The translations under genes and the position numbers were made by a program. A model generated the notes under the pieces. That model saw nothing but the letters and a program-made list of their open reading frames with translations. It was not told where the DNA came from and made no database searches. From NCBI RefSeq assembly GCF_042687825.1, contig NZ_JBHUQE010000004.1, positions 62,001 through 126,000 of the forward strand: a stretch of DNA of 64,000 nt. The letters are read 5' to 3'. How positions within the stretch are numbered: the first letter of the stretch is position 1; every line of letters starts with the position of its first letter. Shown here in pieces: positions 26,940 to 35,429 of the stretch. The DNA is from Sedimentitalea sp042687825 (GTDB lineage: Bacteria; Pseudomonadota; Alphaproteobacteria; Rhodobacterales; Rhodobacteraceae).

Positions 26940-27245
26940 GCGAACCCCGCCTTACGCGGCTAGGCGCAAGGGCTTAAGTTTCGGTCTTGTTACTGCTTAC
27001 GCAGCAACGGCAACCGGAGCACGATTGTCATTTGCAATTGTACTTTTCGGGCCGATACGGTGGCACCCCGCCGAGACAAAGCTAACCCCTTTAGACGTTC
27101 GTCGATCCTGTTTCGGCCCCATGATCCCCAAATGAAGGATGTTGGTGGAGCCGCCGGGTACCGCCCCCGGGTCCGATCCGCTTATTGCGAGCGCGTTTAT
27201 GTCCATAGTCCGTGAGGACAGCCTCAACATAGGGATGCCACGGGC
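26940..27245 (-). ncRNA. ssrA: Permuted two-piece tmRNA (alphaproteobacterial type)
   Basis: Rescues stalled ribosomes and adds a degradation tag. Read on the minus strand, the acceptor piece comes first and ends in GGCGGCTCCACCA (CCA end at 27143). A 22-base spacer follows, then the coding piece begins at 27120 with GGGGCCGAAACAGGATCGACG, the tmRNA 5' hallmark. GGGGCCG pairs with CGGCTCC to rebuild the acceptor stem. The tag frame (27035 to 26997) reads ANDNRAPVAVAA-stop, resume codon GCA. The outer ends of both pieces are estimates. An apparent 126-residue open frame across this locus is an artefact of the tag frame. Confidence 0.93.
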
Positions 27246-27534
27246 GCAATGCAATCGCTGTCTGTCCGGCCAAACCTGCGCTCCCGCCTGTGACCGAAGG
27301 GGCCGGATTGCCGGGTCTGACGCGTGTCCTGTCCCGGAAAATGCACGGAAAAGGCGAAATGTGACGGGATAAGCCATAATTGTTTCAAATCAGTGGAGAA
27401 TTTTCGGCTCTGGCTTGCGCAAAGCGGGATCAATGCTCCATAAGGGTTACCAGTATGTTAACGATGGTTTTTTGTTCAAAGTGACGAAATCCGCCCCGGT
27501 GCGCCGCCTCGGGATCGGATCGAGAGGGGGGTAA

Positions 27535-29169
27535 ATGCCGGACAGCAACGGAAACACCGACGTCAAGGGGCCGGTGACCAGCACGATCGATCCGAATTCG
27601 AACAATCCGACATCCGTGTCGCAGACCAGCACGGTCGGCACCGAGGACAACGGCGGTATCGATGATGATGGATTCGAGGTTTCCGTCGATCTTCAGGCCG
27701 GAAATGTCAACGAGCAGGTCAACCTGGTCGTGGCCATCGACACCTCGGGGTCGACGGCCAATTCATCCGGATCGGATGTCGATGGCGACGGAACCGTCGA
27801 TACCTATCTCGAGGCGCAGATCTTTGCCGCCAAACAGTTGTTTCAGGCCTATCTGGACGCCGGCTATGATCCCGGCGAGGTCACGATCTCGCTGGTGGAC
27901 TACGACAGCGATGCCGACCATTTCGGCCCCTTTACCCTGGATGCGGCGGGCCGGGCCGGGTTTGACGCCGCGCTGAACGGCATGACCCCGGGCGGACTGA
28001 CCAATTTTCAGGCCGGTCTGGAAGCCGCTGACGACGCATTTACCGATGCCGGCGCCGATCCGTCGGACAACAACGTTCTGGTGTTCATGTCGGACGGGTT
28101 TCCGGTGCCGCGCGGGCAGGACATACAGGGCGCGGCCCAGGATCTGGAAAACAACTGGAATGCCAGCATTTCCGGCATCGGGGTGGGACAATTCAGCAGC
28201 CTCGGGGCGCTGAACCAGTTGGACAATACCGGTGGTGCGACCAAGGTGCGCGATGTCGACGATCTGGTGAACGAAGTGGTGGCGCCGCTGACGCAGGCCG
28301 AACTGGAATGCGTCGAACTGGTGATCGAGGGGCTGGACGATCTGGGGCAGCCCTTTACCCAGACCATCAAGATCACACCGGATGATCTCGATCCCGATAC
28401 CGGCGATCCCTATATCCAAAAGAACCCGTCGGGCTGGTTCATCGACTGTTTCCCCGTCGATCCGGCCTTTGACGCGGGTCAGGATGTCAAGATCACGGTC
28501 AACTCGTATTTCGCCGAGGACCCGGGCGATCCGGGCAGCGGTCAGCAAGTGATCACGACGCAGCACAACCTGTCGGTGGTCATCTGCTTTACCCCCGGCA
28601 CCGGCATCCGTACGCCGGATGGAATTGTCGCCGTCGAGAACCTGAGCGTCGGCGATCCGGTCGTGACCCGCGATCACGGGGTACAGCGGATCCGCTGGAT
28701 TGGCGTGTCGCAGGTGTCGGCGGCCCGCACCGCCGCGGATGTCCATCTGCGGCCCGTGCTGATCCGCGCCGGCGCCCTTGGCCCGAACCGTCCTGCGGCC
28801 GACCTGCGGGTCTCGCGCCAGCACCGCATCCTGATCGACGACTGGCGCGCCGAAATGATGTTCGGGGCCGAAGATGGCGTGCTGGTGCCCGCCTTTGCCC
28901 TGTGCAATGATCAATCGGTCACGGTGGATCATACGCCGGGTCCGGTGACCTATTACCATATCGCCTTTGACCGGCACGAGGTGATCTATGCCGAAGGTGT
29001 GGAAGCGGAGAGTTTCTTTCCCGTCGCCCGCACGGTTTCCGCGTTGCGCCCGGCCCTGCGCCGCGAGCTGTACACCCTGTTTCCGGAACTGCGCCAGAGC
29101 GGGCGGGCCTTCGACGCCGCGCGGACTCAGCCCGCGAACCGGGTGGCGCGGGTCCTGGCCCAGGTCTGA
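27535..29169 (+). CDS. VWA domain plus Hint domain protein
   Basis: A 544-residue protein joining two domains. Residues about 55-260 form a von Willebrand A domain with MIDAS VVAIDTSGSTANSS, later VLVFMSDGFP, and an EF-hand-like loop DVDGDGTVD beside it. After an acidic beta region, residues about 357-510 are a Hint domain starting SVVICFTPGTGIRTPDG, with the splice-type Cys and later a VSRQHRILIDD His motif. There is no classical signal peptide, so type I secretion or cytosolic action are both open. GAGGGGGG precedes the ATG. Substrate and partner are unknown; it stands alone downstream of ssrA. Confidence 0.8.
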   Translation: MPDSNGNTDVKGPVTSTIDPNSNNPTSVSQTSTVGTEDNGGIDDDGFEVSVDLQAGNVNEQVNLVVAIDTSGSTANSSGSDVDGDGTVDTYLEAQIFAAKQLFQAYLDAGYDPGEVTISLVDYDSDADHFGPFTLDAAGRAGFDAALNGMTPGGLTNFQAGLEAADDAFTDAGADPSDNNVLVFMSDGFPVPRGQDIQGAAQDLENNWNASISGIGVGQFSSLGALNQLDNTGGATKVRDVDDLVNEVVAPLTQAELECVELVIEGLDDLGQPFTQTIKITPDDLDPDTGDPYIQKNPSGWFIDCFPVDPAFDAGQDVKITVNSYFAEDPGDPGSGQQVITTQHNLSVVICFTPGTGIRTPDGIVAVENLSVGDPVVTRDHGVQRIRWIGVSQVSAARTAADVHLRPVLIRAGALGPNRPAADLRVSRQHRILIDDWRAEMMFGAEDGVLVPAFALCNDQSVTVDHTPGPVTYYHIAFDRHEVIYAEGVEAESFFPVARTVSALRPALRRELYTLFPELRQSGRAFDAARTQPANRVARVLAQV

Positions 29170-29205
29170 CAGGCTGCTGTCCGGTGCAAGACCGGAGGGC
29201 AGTGC

Positions 29206-29245
29206 GGGCAGAGATGGTCGGGCAGAGATGGTCGGGCAACGATGG
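29206..29245 (+). repeat. Short tandem repeat, 14-base unit
   Basis: Two exact copies of GGGCAGAGATGGTC followed by a partial copy GGGCAACGATGG, in the gap after the VWA-Hint gene. Probably a replication-slippage product; no function is seen. Confidence 0.8.
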
Positions 29246-29299
29246 AAATGAGCCGGCGGCTGCCCCTGGCCACGGCGCCGGCATGCGATGTATCCTTGC

Positions 29300-30058
29300 T
29301 CAGCGCGCGTCCGCGCCCCTTTGCGAACGCGGCCTGTCCTGGTGGTTCTGTACCACGTCGCGGCCCAGCAGCAGGGTGTACTCCGCCAGCTCGGCCAGCG
29401 CAGCGTCAGCGGCATGCGCGTGCTGTGCCTGAATCGCGTCGGCAATCCGGCTGTGCAGCGCCACAATCCGCTGGCGTGAGCGGGCGGTAAAGGTGATCAT
29501 GTTCATCAGCGGCTGCATCGCCTCGACCGCCCCCACCAGTTGATAGGACAGAACCGGATTGCCGGCGCCATCGACCAGCGCCCGGTGAAAGGCGACGTCG
29601 CTGGCGCAGAAATCCTCGTCCGTCAGATCGGCCTGTTTCTGACGGTCGATCTCGTGGTGCATGGTGGCCAGATGCCCGGCGCCGCGGCGCTGTGCGCAGA
29701 GCGGTGCGCAGGCCCGCTCCATCGCATAGCGCGCCTCGCAGGCGGTTTCAAAGCTGACCGCGTTCATCGACAACAGCAGGGTCGAGGTGGTGATCTGCTG
29801 GGCATAGGCCTCGGGATAGCTCAGGCGCTTGACAAACGCCCCCCCGGCGGCGCCGCGCTGGGTGCGGATCAGCGATTGCGCCGCCAGCCGTTTCAGGGCT
29901 TCGCGCACGGTCGGGCGCGACACCGAGAAATGCTCGGCCAGTTCCGATTCCGAGGGCAGGCGCTCGTCCACGATCAGATCGCCCCGCAGAATCGCCGAGC
30001 GGATCGCCGCGGCGATCTGGGCCGACAGGTCGGCCGAAGAGTCGGGGTCGATTTTCAT
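29300..30058 (-). CDS. GntR/FadR-family regulator, probable control of the DMSP genes
   Basis: Transcription factor of 252 residues. The N-terminal winged helix reads LRGDLIVDERLPSESELAEHFSVSRPTVREALKRLAAQSLI, the GntR signature, with the wing RTQRGAAGGAFV. The C-terminal part is an all-helical FCD ligand domain with metal-type positions DVAFHRALVDGAGNPVL and HSRIADAI. The ATG at 30058 is preferred to a GTG three codons upstream. It is divergent from the DinB-dmdA-acuI operon, and a perfect tandem repeat lies between them, so it probably regulates DMSP demethylation. The ligand is unknown. Confidence 0.87.
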   Translation of the reverse strand: MKIDPDSSADLSAQIAAAIRSAILRGDLIVDERLPSESELAEHFSVSRPTVREALKRLAAQSLIRTQRGAAGGAFVKRLSYPEAYAQQITTSTLLLSMNAVSFETACEARYAMERACAPLCAQRRGAGHLATMHHEIDRQKQADLTDEDFCASDVAFHRALVDGAGNPVLSYQLVGAVEAMQPLMNMITFTARSRQRIVALHSRIADAIQAQHAHAADAALAELAEYTLLLGRDVVQNHQDRPRSQRGADAR

Positions 30059-30076
30059 CCGATTCACTTTTTATTT

Positions 30077-30106
30077 GTCTGACATTTAAAAGTCTGACAT
30101 TTAAAA
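30077..30106. promoter_or_regulatory. Tandem operator-like repeat between gntR and the dmdA operon
   Basis: GTCTGACATTTAAAA occurs twice head to tail with no gap. Each unit contains a small dyad, GTC-T-GAC (first copy TGTCTGACA), which resembles FadR-subfamily operators. The site is in the divergent intergenic region, close to the regulator start. Confidence 0.65.
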
Positions 30107-30209
30107 AGGCAAGAAGGGAATCGCAGGAGGGGGCGATGATCTTGGAATTTCCCACATGTCCGGACGGCCGGTGCCCGAGGCGTGGGACAGGCCGGGACAG
30201 GTCTGTCCG

Positions 30210-30716
30210 ATGATTGGCCCGGACTATTGCGGAATGATGGCGCGCTACAACGCCTGGCAGAACGGTCAGTTGGCCCAGTTGCTGATGCCGCTGACGCCGC
30301 AGGAACTGCGGCGCGACAGGGGTGGGTTTTTCGGGTCGATCCTGGGCACGCTGGATCACATCCTGTGGGGTGATCAGATGTGGATGTCGCGGTTTGACGG
30401 TGGTCCGGCGCCCGAGGGCGGTATCAAGGACAGCACCGATCGGAATTTGACACTGGACGCCTGGAGCGCAGCGCGGTTTCGCATGGACGGCCGCATCCGG
30501 CTATGGGCCGGCAAGGTCAAGGCCATCGACCTCGCAGGGCCATTGACCTGGTATTCCGGTGCCGCCGGGCGTCAGGTCAGCCGACCGCTGGCGCAATGCG
30601 TCGTGCATATGTTCAACCACCAGACCCATCACCGGGGTCAGGTTCATGCGATGATGACTGCGGCCGGGCTGACAGCCCCGGTCAGCGATCTGGCCTTTAT
30701 GCCCGAGGATAGCTGA
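30210..30716 (+). CDS. DinB-fold protein coupled to dmdA
   Basis: A 168-residue four-helix protein of the DinB/YfiT type. The three metal-ligand histidines are visible: one in GTLDHILWGDQMW and two in HMFNHQTHHRGQVHAMM. Members of this fold include thiol-dependent S-transferases and isomerases. The start at MIGPDYCGMMARYNAWQN fits the family; an 18-residue longer form is possible. Its TGA overlaps the dmdA ATG (TGATG), so the two are translated together. I infer a role in DMSP or methanethiol/acrylate handling, but nothing in the sequence proves it. Confidence 0.83.
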   Translation: MIGPDYCGMMARYNAWQNGQLAQLLMPLTPQELRRDRGGFFGSILGTLDHILWGDQMWMSRFDGGPAPEGGIKDSTDRNLTLDAWSAARFRMDGRIRLWAGKVKAIDLAGPLTWYSGAAGRQVSRPLAQCVVHMFNHQTHHRGQVHAMMTAAGLTAPVSDLAFMPEDS

Positions 30717-31810
30717 TGCCGACGATCACAGGTTCGCGTCGCGTGCGTACCACGCCATTCACCCCCGGGGTCGAAGCCGCCGGGGTCAAATCCTATACGG
30801 TCTACAACCACATGCTGTTGCCGACGGTGTTTGAAAGCCTCGAGGCCGATTGCGCGCATCTGAAACAGCATGTGCAGATCTGGGATGTGTCCTGCGAGCG
30901 GCAGGTCAGCATTCAGGGTCCGGATGCGCTGCGGCTGATGCGGCTGATCTCGCCGCGTGACATGGGCCGGATGGCCGATGACCAATGCTATTACGTGCCC
31001 TGTGTCGATCACCATGGCGGAATGCTGAACGATCCGGTGGCGGTCAAGCTGGCGGCGGATCACTATTGGCTCAGCCTGGCGGATGGCGATTTGCTGCAAT
31101 GGGCGCTCGGGCTGGCGGTGGCGCATGGCATGGAGGTGCAGATCGAAGAGCCCGATGTTTCGCCGCTGGCGGTGCAGGGGCCCAAGGCCGACGACCTGAT
31201 GGCGCGGGTGTTTGGCGACACGGTACGCGATATCTGCTTCTTTCGCTACAAGCGCCTGCCGTTCCAGGGCCGCGAGATGGTGGTGGCCCGGTCGGGCTGG
31301 TCCAAGCAGGGCGGGTTCGAGATCTATCTTCAAGGCAGCGATCTGGGCATGCCGCTGTGGCAGGCGCTGATGGAGGCCGGTCAGGATCTCAACGTCCGTG
31401 CCGGTTGCCCGAACAATATCGAACGTATCGAAAGCGGACTGCTCAGCTATGGCAGCGACATGCGCCGCGAAAACACGCCCCATGAATGCGGGCTGGGCCG
31501 GTTTTGCAACGCGCCGGACGATTATGTCGGCAAGGCGGCGCTGATGGCCGAGGCCCGGCGCGGGCCGGCGCGCCAGATCCGTCCCATCGCAATCGAGGGC
31601 GAGATCGGCGCCTGCACCGGCCTCTGGTCGGTGCTGCGCGGCGGACGCCGGGTCGGACAGATCGCTTCGGCGGTCTGGTCGCCGGAATTTCGGACCAATG
31701 TCGCGATCGGCATGATCGATGCCGGACATTGGGACCCGGGAAACCGGCTGGAGGTCGAGACCGGACACGGGATGCGCGCGGCGGTGATTCAGCCGAAATT
31801 CTGGCGCTGA
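30716..31810 (+). CDS. dmdA: Dimethylsulfoniopropionate demethylase
   Basis: Transfers a methyl group from DMSP to tetrahydrofolate, giving methylmercaptopropionate and 5-methyl-THF. The 364-residue protein belongs to the glycine-cleavage T family. It shows segments I recognise from roseobacter DmdA: TPFTPGVEAAGVKSYTVYNH, CYYVPCVDHHGGMLNDPVAV, DVSPLAVQGPKADDLMARVFG, and YGSDMRRENTPHECGLGRFC. The next gene, acuI, is its usual neighbour in Ruegeria, which strengthens the call. Other T-family demethylases (sarcosine, dimethylglycine) lack this context. The call rests on recalled family features, not an alignment. Confidence 0.88.
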   Translation: MPTITGSRRVRTTPFTPGVEAAGVKSYTVYNHMLLPTVFESLEADCAHLKQHVQIWDVSCERQVSIQGPDALRLMRLISPRDMGRMADDQCYYVPCVDHHGGMLNDPVAVKLAADHYWLSLADGDLLQWALGLAVAHGMEVQIEEPDVSPLAVQGPKADDLMARVFGDTVRDICFFRYKRLPFQGREMVVARSGWSKQGGFEIYLQGSDLGMPLWQALMEAGQDLNVRAGCPNNIERIESGLLSYGSDMRRENTPHECGLGRFCNAPDDYVGKAALMAEARRGPARQIRPIAIEGEIGACTGLWSVLRGGRRVGQIASAVWSPEFRTNVAIGMIDAGHWDPGNRLEVETGHGMRAAVIQPKFWR

Positions 31811-31891
31811 ACCGCCGGCAGGGCTGCGTCGGAAACAAGGAACCGAGACCATGCATTCAGCGTGGTCGAACAAAACAATAAGGAGATGGAA

Positions 31892-32887
31892 ATGTTCGAT
31901 GCATTGGTGGTGAACAAGGACGAAGAGAGCGGCAAGACCAGCGCCGCGGTACAGCAGATGGATCTGAACGATCTGCCCGATGGCGAAGTGACGGTGGCGG
32001 TCGAATACTCGACGGTCAACTACAAGGACGGCCTGTGCATCGGGCCGGGTGGCGGTCTGGTGCGGAAATACCCGCATATTCCGGGCATCGATTTCGCCGG
32101 CACCGTCGAGACGTCGAGCGACGACCGCTATCAGGCCGGCGACAAGGTCGTGCTGACAGGTTGGCGCGTCGGCGAGGCCCATTGGGGTGGGTATTCGCAA
32201 AAGGCGCGGGTAAGGGCCGACTGGCTGGTGCCCCTGCCGGCGGGCTTGACCACCCGTCAGGCGATGGCGGTGGGCACGGCCGGGATTACCGCGATGCTGG
32301 CAGTCATGGCGCTGGAGGATCACGGCCTGCAGTCGGGGCACGGGCCGGTTCTGGTGACCGGAGCCGCGGGCGGGGTCGGCTCGGTGGCGACCGCAATTCT
32401 GGCCAATCTGGGCCACGAGGTGGCAGCGGTTACCGGGCGTCCTGAGCAAGAGGAGTATCTGCGCAGCCTCGGGGCGACGCAGATCGTTGCCCGTGACGCG
32501 TTGACCGAAGTCACCCGCAAACCGCTGGAAAGTGAATTGTGGGCGGGCTGTGTGGATGCGGTTGCCGGGGCCATGCTGGGCCGCGTGCTCAAGCAGATGA
32601 AATACGGCACCTCGGTCGCGGCCATCGGCCTTGCCGGTGGCGCTGCCATCGACGGCGCACTGATCACGCCGTTCATCCTGCGCGGGGTCAACCTGTTGGG
32701 TATAGACAGCGTGATGCAGCCTTATGACAACCGGCTGCGCGCCTGGCAGCGGATCGCAAGCGATCTGCCGATGGACAAGCTGGAGGCCATGGTTCAACCG
32801 GCAACCCTGGGCGATTTGCCGCAATTGGGGGCGGACATCCTGAAAGGCCAGGTCAAGGGCCGCATCGTGGTCGACGTGAACGCCTGA
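31892..32887 (+). CDS. acuI: Acrylyl-CoA reductase (NADPH)
   Basis: Medium-chain dehydrogenase/reductase of 331 residues that reduces toxic acryloyl-CoA to propionyl-CoA. The family features are IPGIDFAGTVE near residue 61, the Rossmann dinucleotide loop VTGAAGGVGSVATAILANLGHEV and the YhdH/AcuI pattern MFDALVVNKDEESGKTSAAV at the start. AAGGAGATGGAA precedes the ATG. It lies 81 bases after dmdA on the same strand. Together they supply the demethylation route and acrylate detoxification. Confidence 0.92.
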   Translation: MFDALVVNKDEESGKTSAAVQQMDLNDLPDGEVTVAVEYSTVNYKDGLCIGPGGGLVRKYPHIPGIDFAGTVETSSDDRYQAGDKVVLTGWRVGEAHWGGYSQKARVRADWLVPLPAGLTTRQAMAVGTAGITAMLAVMALEDHGLQSGHGPVLVTGAAGGVGSVATAILANLGHEVAAVTGRPEQEEYLRSLGATQIVARDALTEVTRKPLESELWAGCVDAVAGAMLGRVLKQMKYGTSVAAIGLAGGAAIDGALITPFILRGVNLLGIDSVMQPYDNRLRAWQRIASDLPMDKLEAMVQPATLGDLPQLGADILKGQVKGRIVVDVNA

Positions 32888-32993
32888 TCCGTCAGGAAGG
32901 CGCGTCCGCCACCGGGCGCGTCGCTGTCACTCCCGCTGCATTGCGGCAAACTGCCCTGGCGTCGCAACCGGGCGAATAACCGTCGCCGTCGGG

Positions 32994-33022
32994 TTGCGTG
33001 CACTGCTTCCCTACCGCTAGGC
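32994..33022 (+). promoter_or_regulatory. Candidate promoter for usp and the BCCT gene
   Basis: TTGCGT, a 17-base spacer and CTAGGC lie about 115 bases before the universal stress protein start. The -10 resembles the purC promoter's TATAGC. It would make usp-BCCT a unit separate from dmdA-acuI. Confidence 0.45.
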
Positions 33023-33138
33023 TGAACGGCACAACATCGCCTTTTCGGGCGGAACGGCAAGGCGACGTCCTTGCCTGCTTGCCTGGGCCGACAGCGGCCC
33101 GGAGCAGCAAGATACTGGCAACAGGGAGGAAATCATCC

Positions 33139-33561
33139 GTGTTCAAGAAGATCATGGTGCCGGTGGACCTGGTTCACGCGACCAAATTGCAACGGGCCCT
33201 GCAAGTGGCTGCGGACATGGCCGGGCTGTATCAGGCGGAAACCTGCTATGTCGCTGTCACCGCATCGACACCGGGGCCGGCGGCGCATAACCCGCAGGAA
33301 TTCGCTGGCAAGCTCGATGAATTCGCCAAGGGCGAGGGCCAGCGGCACGGCCACAGGGTCACATCGCACACCATCATCAGCCACGACCCGGCGGTCGATA
33401 TGGATCATGACCTGCTCAAGGCGCGCGAAGAGATCGGCGCCGATCTGGTGGTCATGGCCAGCCATGTGCCGGGCATGGCCGACTATCTGTTTCCCTCGCA
33501 TGGGGGCCGGATGGCGCAACATGCCGGGGTCTCGGTGCTGATCGTACGCGAAGAGGATTGA
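33139..33561 (+). CDS. Universal stress protein, UspA family
   Basis: A 140-residue cytoplasmic stress protein. VFKKIMVPVDLVHATKLQRALQVAADMA is the family N-terminus and HVPGMADYLFPSHGGRMAQHAGVSVLIVREE the nucleotide-binding end. The ATP motif G2xG9xS/T is degenerate: GMADYLFPSHGGRMAQHAGV. The GTG start has GGAGG eight bases before it. It lies 57 bases before a BCCT transporter. Usp genes beside osmolyte carriers are common, and a stress-coupled regulatory role is inferred. Confidence 0.88.
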   Translation: MFKKIMVPVDLVHATKLQRALQVAADMAGLYQAETCYVAVTASTPGPAAHNPQEFAGKLDEFAKGEGQRHGHRVTSHTIISHDPAVDMDHDLLKAREEIGADLVVMASHVPGMADYLFPSHGGRMAQHAGVSVLIVREED

Positions 33562-33618
33562 CGCCGACCCCGCGACACGCGGGGCATCGCGGCAGACAAA
33601 ATTCAACGGGAGGTCAGC

Positions 33619-35253
33619 ATGACCGAAAACACGACAAATCAGGGAATACCTGAACCCGAGGGCGACTCGGATATTATCGATACGGAATACGAGATTGGCC
33701 AGGACAACGTCGAAGGGGCGGTGGGACCGTTCGGTTTCGACATTCACAACCCGGTCTTTCTGGTCTCGGGCGCGTCCATCGTCGCCTTTGTCTTTTACGC
33801 GCTGGCCCTGCCGGAACAATCCGCCGCACTGTTCGGCTGGTTGCGGCCGGCGGTCACGACCAATTTTGACTGGTTCTTTCTGGCATCGGCGGACATTTTC
33901 GTTCTGTTCTGCCTGTTCCTGATCGTCTCGCCCTGGGGCAGCGTGCGTCTGGGTGGCAAGGATGCGAGCCCGGATTACTCGTATATCGGGTGGTTCGCGA
34001 TGCTGTTTGCCGCCGGCATGGGCATCGGGTTGATGTTCTATGGCGTGTCCGAACCAATGAGCCATTTCTCGACCGCGTTCGGCGGTACCTCGGCCGAAGG
34101 CGGCGCACGCACCGACTGGGCCCCCTTGGGGGCCGCCGCGGGCGATCAGGCTGAATCGGTGCGTCTGGGCATGGCCGCGACGATCTATCACTGGGGTCTG
34201 CACCCTTGGGCGATCTATGCCATCGTGGCGCTGGCCCTGGCGCTGTTCACCTATAACAAGGGCCTGCCGCTGACCATCCGCTCGGCGTTCTACCCGATCT
34301 TTGGCGAACGGGTCTGGGGCTGGACCGGCCATGTGATCGACACGCTGGCGGTGTTTGCCACGCTCTTTGGGCTGGCCACCTCGCTGGGTTTCGGCGCCAC
34401 CCAGGCCAATGCCGGGCTGAACGAATTGTTCGGCGTACCGGTCGGGGCCACCACCGAGGTCGTGCTGATCACCGCGATCACCGCCGTGGCGCTGGTGTCG
34501 GTGGTGCGCGGGCTGGATGGCGGCGTCAAGGTGCTGTCCGAACTGAACATGGGGCTGGCCTTTCTGCTGCTTTTCTTCGTGTTGCTGGTCGGCCCGACAC
34601 TGGCGATCCTGACCGGCTTTGCCGACAGCCTGATGGCCTATGTGCAGTACCTGCCGGCGCTGTCCAATCCGTTCGGCCGCGAGGACGTTAACTTCAGCCA
34701 GGGCTGGACGGCGTTCTACTGGGCCTGGTGGATCAGCTGGTCGCCCTTTGTCGGCATGTTCATCGCCCGCGTCAGCCGCGGCCGCTCGGTGCGCGAATTC
34801 GTGATCTGCGTGCTGTTGATTCCGTCGCTGGTCTGCGTGTTGTGGATGAGCGTGTTCGGCGGCACCGCGATCCAGCAGGTGATCGTTGACGGCTTTACCG
34901 GGGCGCAGGACGCACCGCTGGAGCTGAAGCTGTTCAAAATGCTGGGCGAACTGCCGCTAAGCTCGATCACTTCGTTCGTCGGTATCGTCCTGGTGGTGGT
35001 GTTCTTTGTCACCTCTTCGGACTCCGGGTCGCTGGTGATCGACACGATCACCGCCGGCGGCAAGGTCGATGCGCCGGTGCCGCAGCGGGTGTTCTGGTGC
35101 ATCTTCGAAGGTGCAGTCGCCATCGTGCTGCTGCTGGGCGGCGGGCTGGCCGCTTTGCAGGCCATGGTGATTTCGACCGGTCTGCCCTTTACCGTGGTGT
35201 TGCTGATGATGTGCTGGGCAATCATGAAGGGGCTTTCCACCGAGGCCCGCTGA
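33619..35253 (+). CDS. BCCT-family betaine/choline/DMSP transporter
   Basis: Twelve-helix inner-membrane carrier of 544 residues for quaternary ammonium or sulfonium osmolytes. Family signatures are MLFAAGMGIGLMFYGVSEPMSHF and the core helix FYWAWWISWSPFVGMFIARVSRGRSVREF, with the Trp residues that hold the cation. The N-terminus is acidic and cytoplasmic. The exact substrate cannot be read; DMSP or glycine betaine is favoured by the nearby dmdA-acuI genes. GGGAGGTCAGC precedes the ATG, and a terminator follows. Confidence 0.93.
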   Translation: MTENTTNQGIPEPEGDSDIIDTEYEIGQDNVEGAVGPFGFDIHNPVFLVSGASIVAFVFYALALPEQSAALFGWLRPAVTTNFDWFFLASADIFVLFCLFLIVSPWGSVRLGGKDASPDYSYIGWFAMLFAAGMGIGLMFYGVSEPMSHFSTAFGGTSAEGGARTDWAPLGAAAGDQAESVRLGMAATIYHWGLHPWAIYAIVALALALFTYNKGLPLTIRSAFYPIFGERVWGWTGHVIDTLAVFATLFGLATSLGFGATQANAGLNELFGVPVGATTEVVLITAITAVALVSVVRGLDGGVKVLSELNMGLAFLLLFFVLLVGPTLAILTGFADSLMAYVQYLPALSNPFGREDVNFSQGWTAFYWAWWISWSPFVGMFIARVSRGRSVREFVICVLLIPSLVCVLWMSVFGGTAIQQVIVDGFTGAQDAPLELKLFKMLGELPLSSITSFVGIVLVVVFFVTSSDSGSLVIDTITAGGKVDAPVPQRVFWCIFEGAVAIVLLLGGGLAALQAMVISTGLPFTVVLLMMCWAIMKGLSTEAR

Positions 35254-35286
35254 CCGCGCGGCCCCAGGCTACAGACAAACCATCGC

Positions 35287-35326
35287 CGCCTGCCGGAGGA
35301 ACTCTTCCGGCAGGCGGTTTTCCTTT
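35287..35326 (+). terminator. Rho-independent terminator after the BCCT gene
   Basis: CGCCTGCCGGA and TCCGGCAGGCG form an 11-base-pair stem with an 8-base loop, followed by GTTTTCCTTT. Confidence 0.85.
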
Positions 35327-35429
35327 GCAGTTTTCTTCCGGTCCCCGATGCGCAAATCCCCGCGCCGCAAGCACCGGTTTCCCAGCATGACGCATTGACC
35401 ATTGCCGCGCCCGGTTCCAGTCTGCCCAC

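Noticed and set aside
26997..27377. Open frame of 126 codons ending ANDNRAPVAVAA
   Set aside because: The end is the tmRNA tag and stop codon; the rest is structured RNA, not a protein gene.
30644..32824. Open frame of 726 codons on the minus strand over dmdA and acuI
   Set aside because: Antisense shadow of two well-supported genes, with low-complexity composition and no motif.
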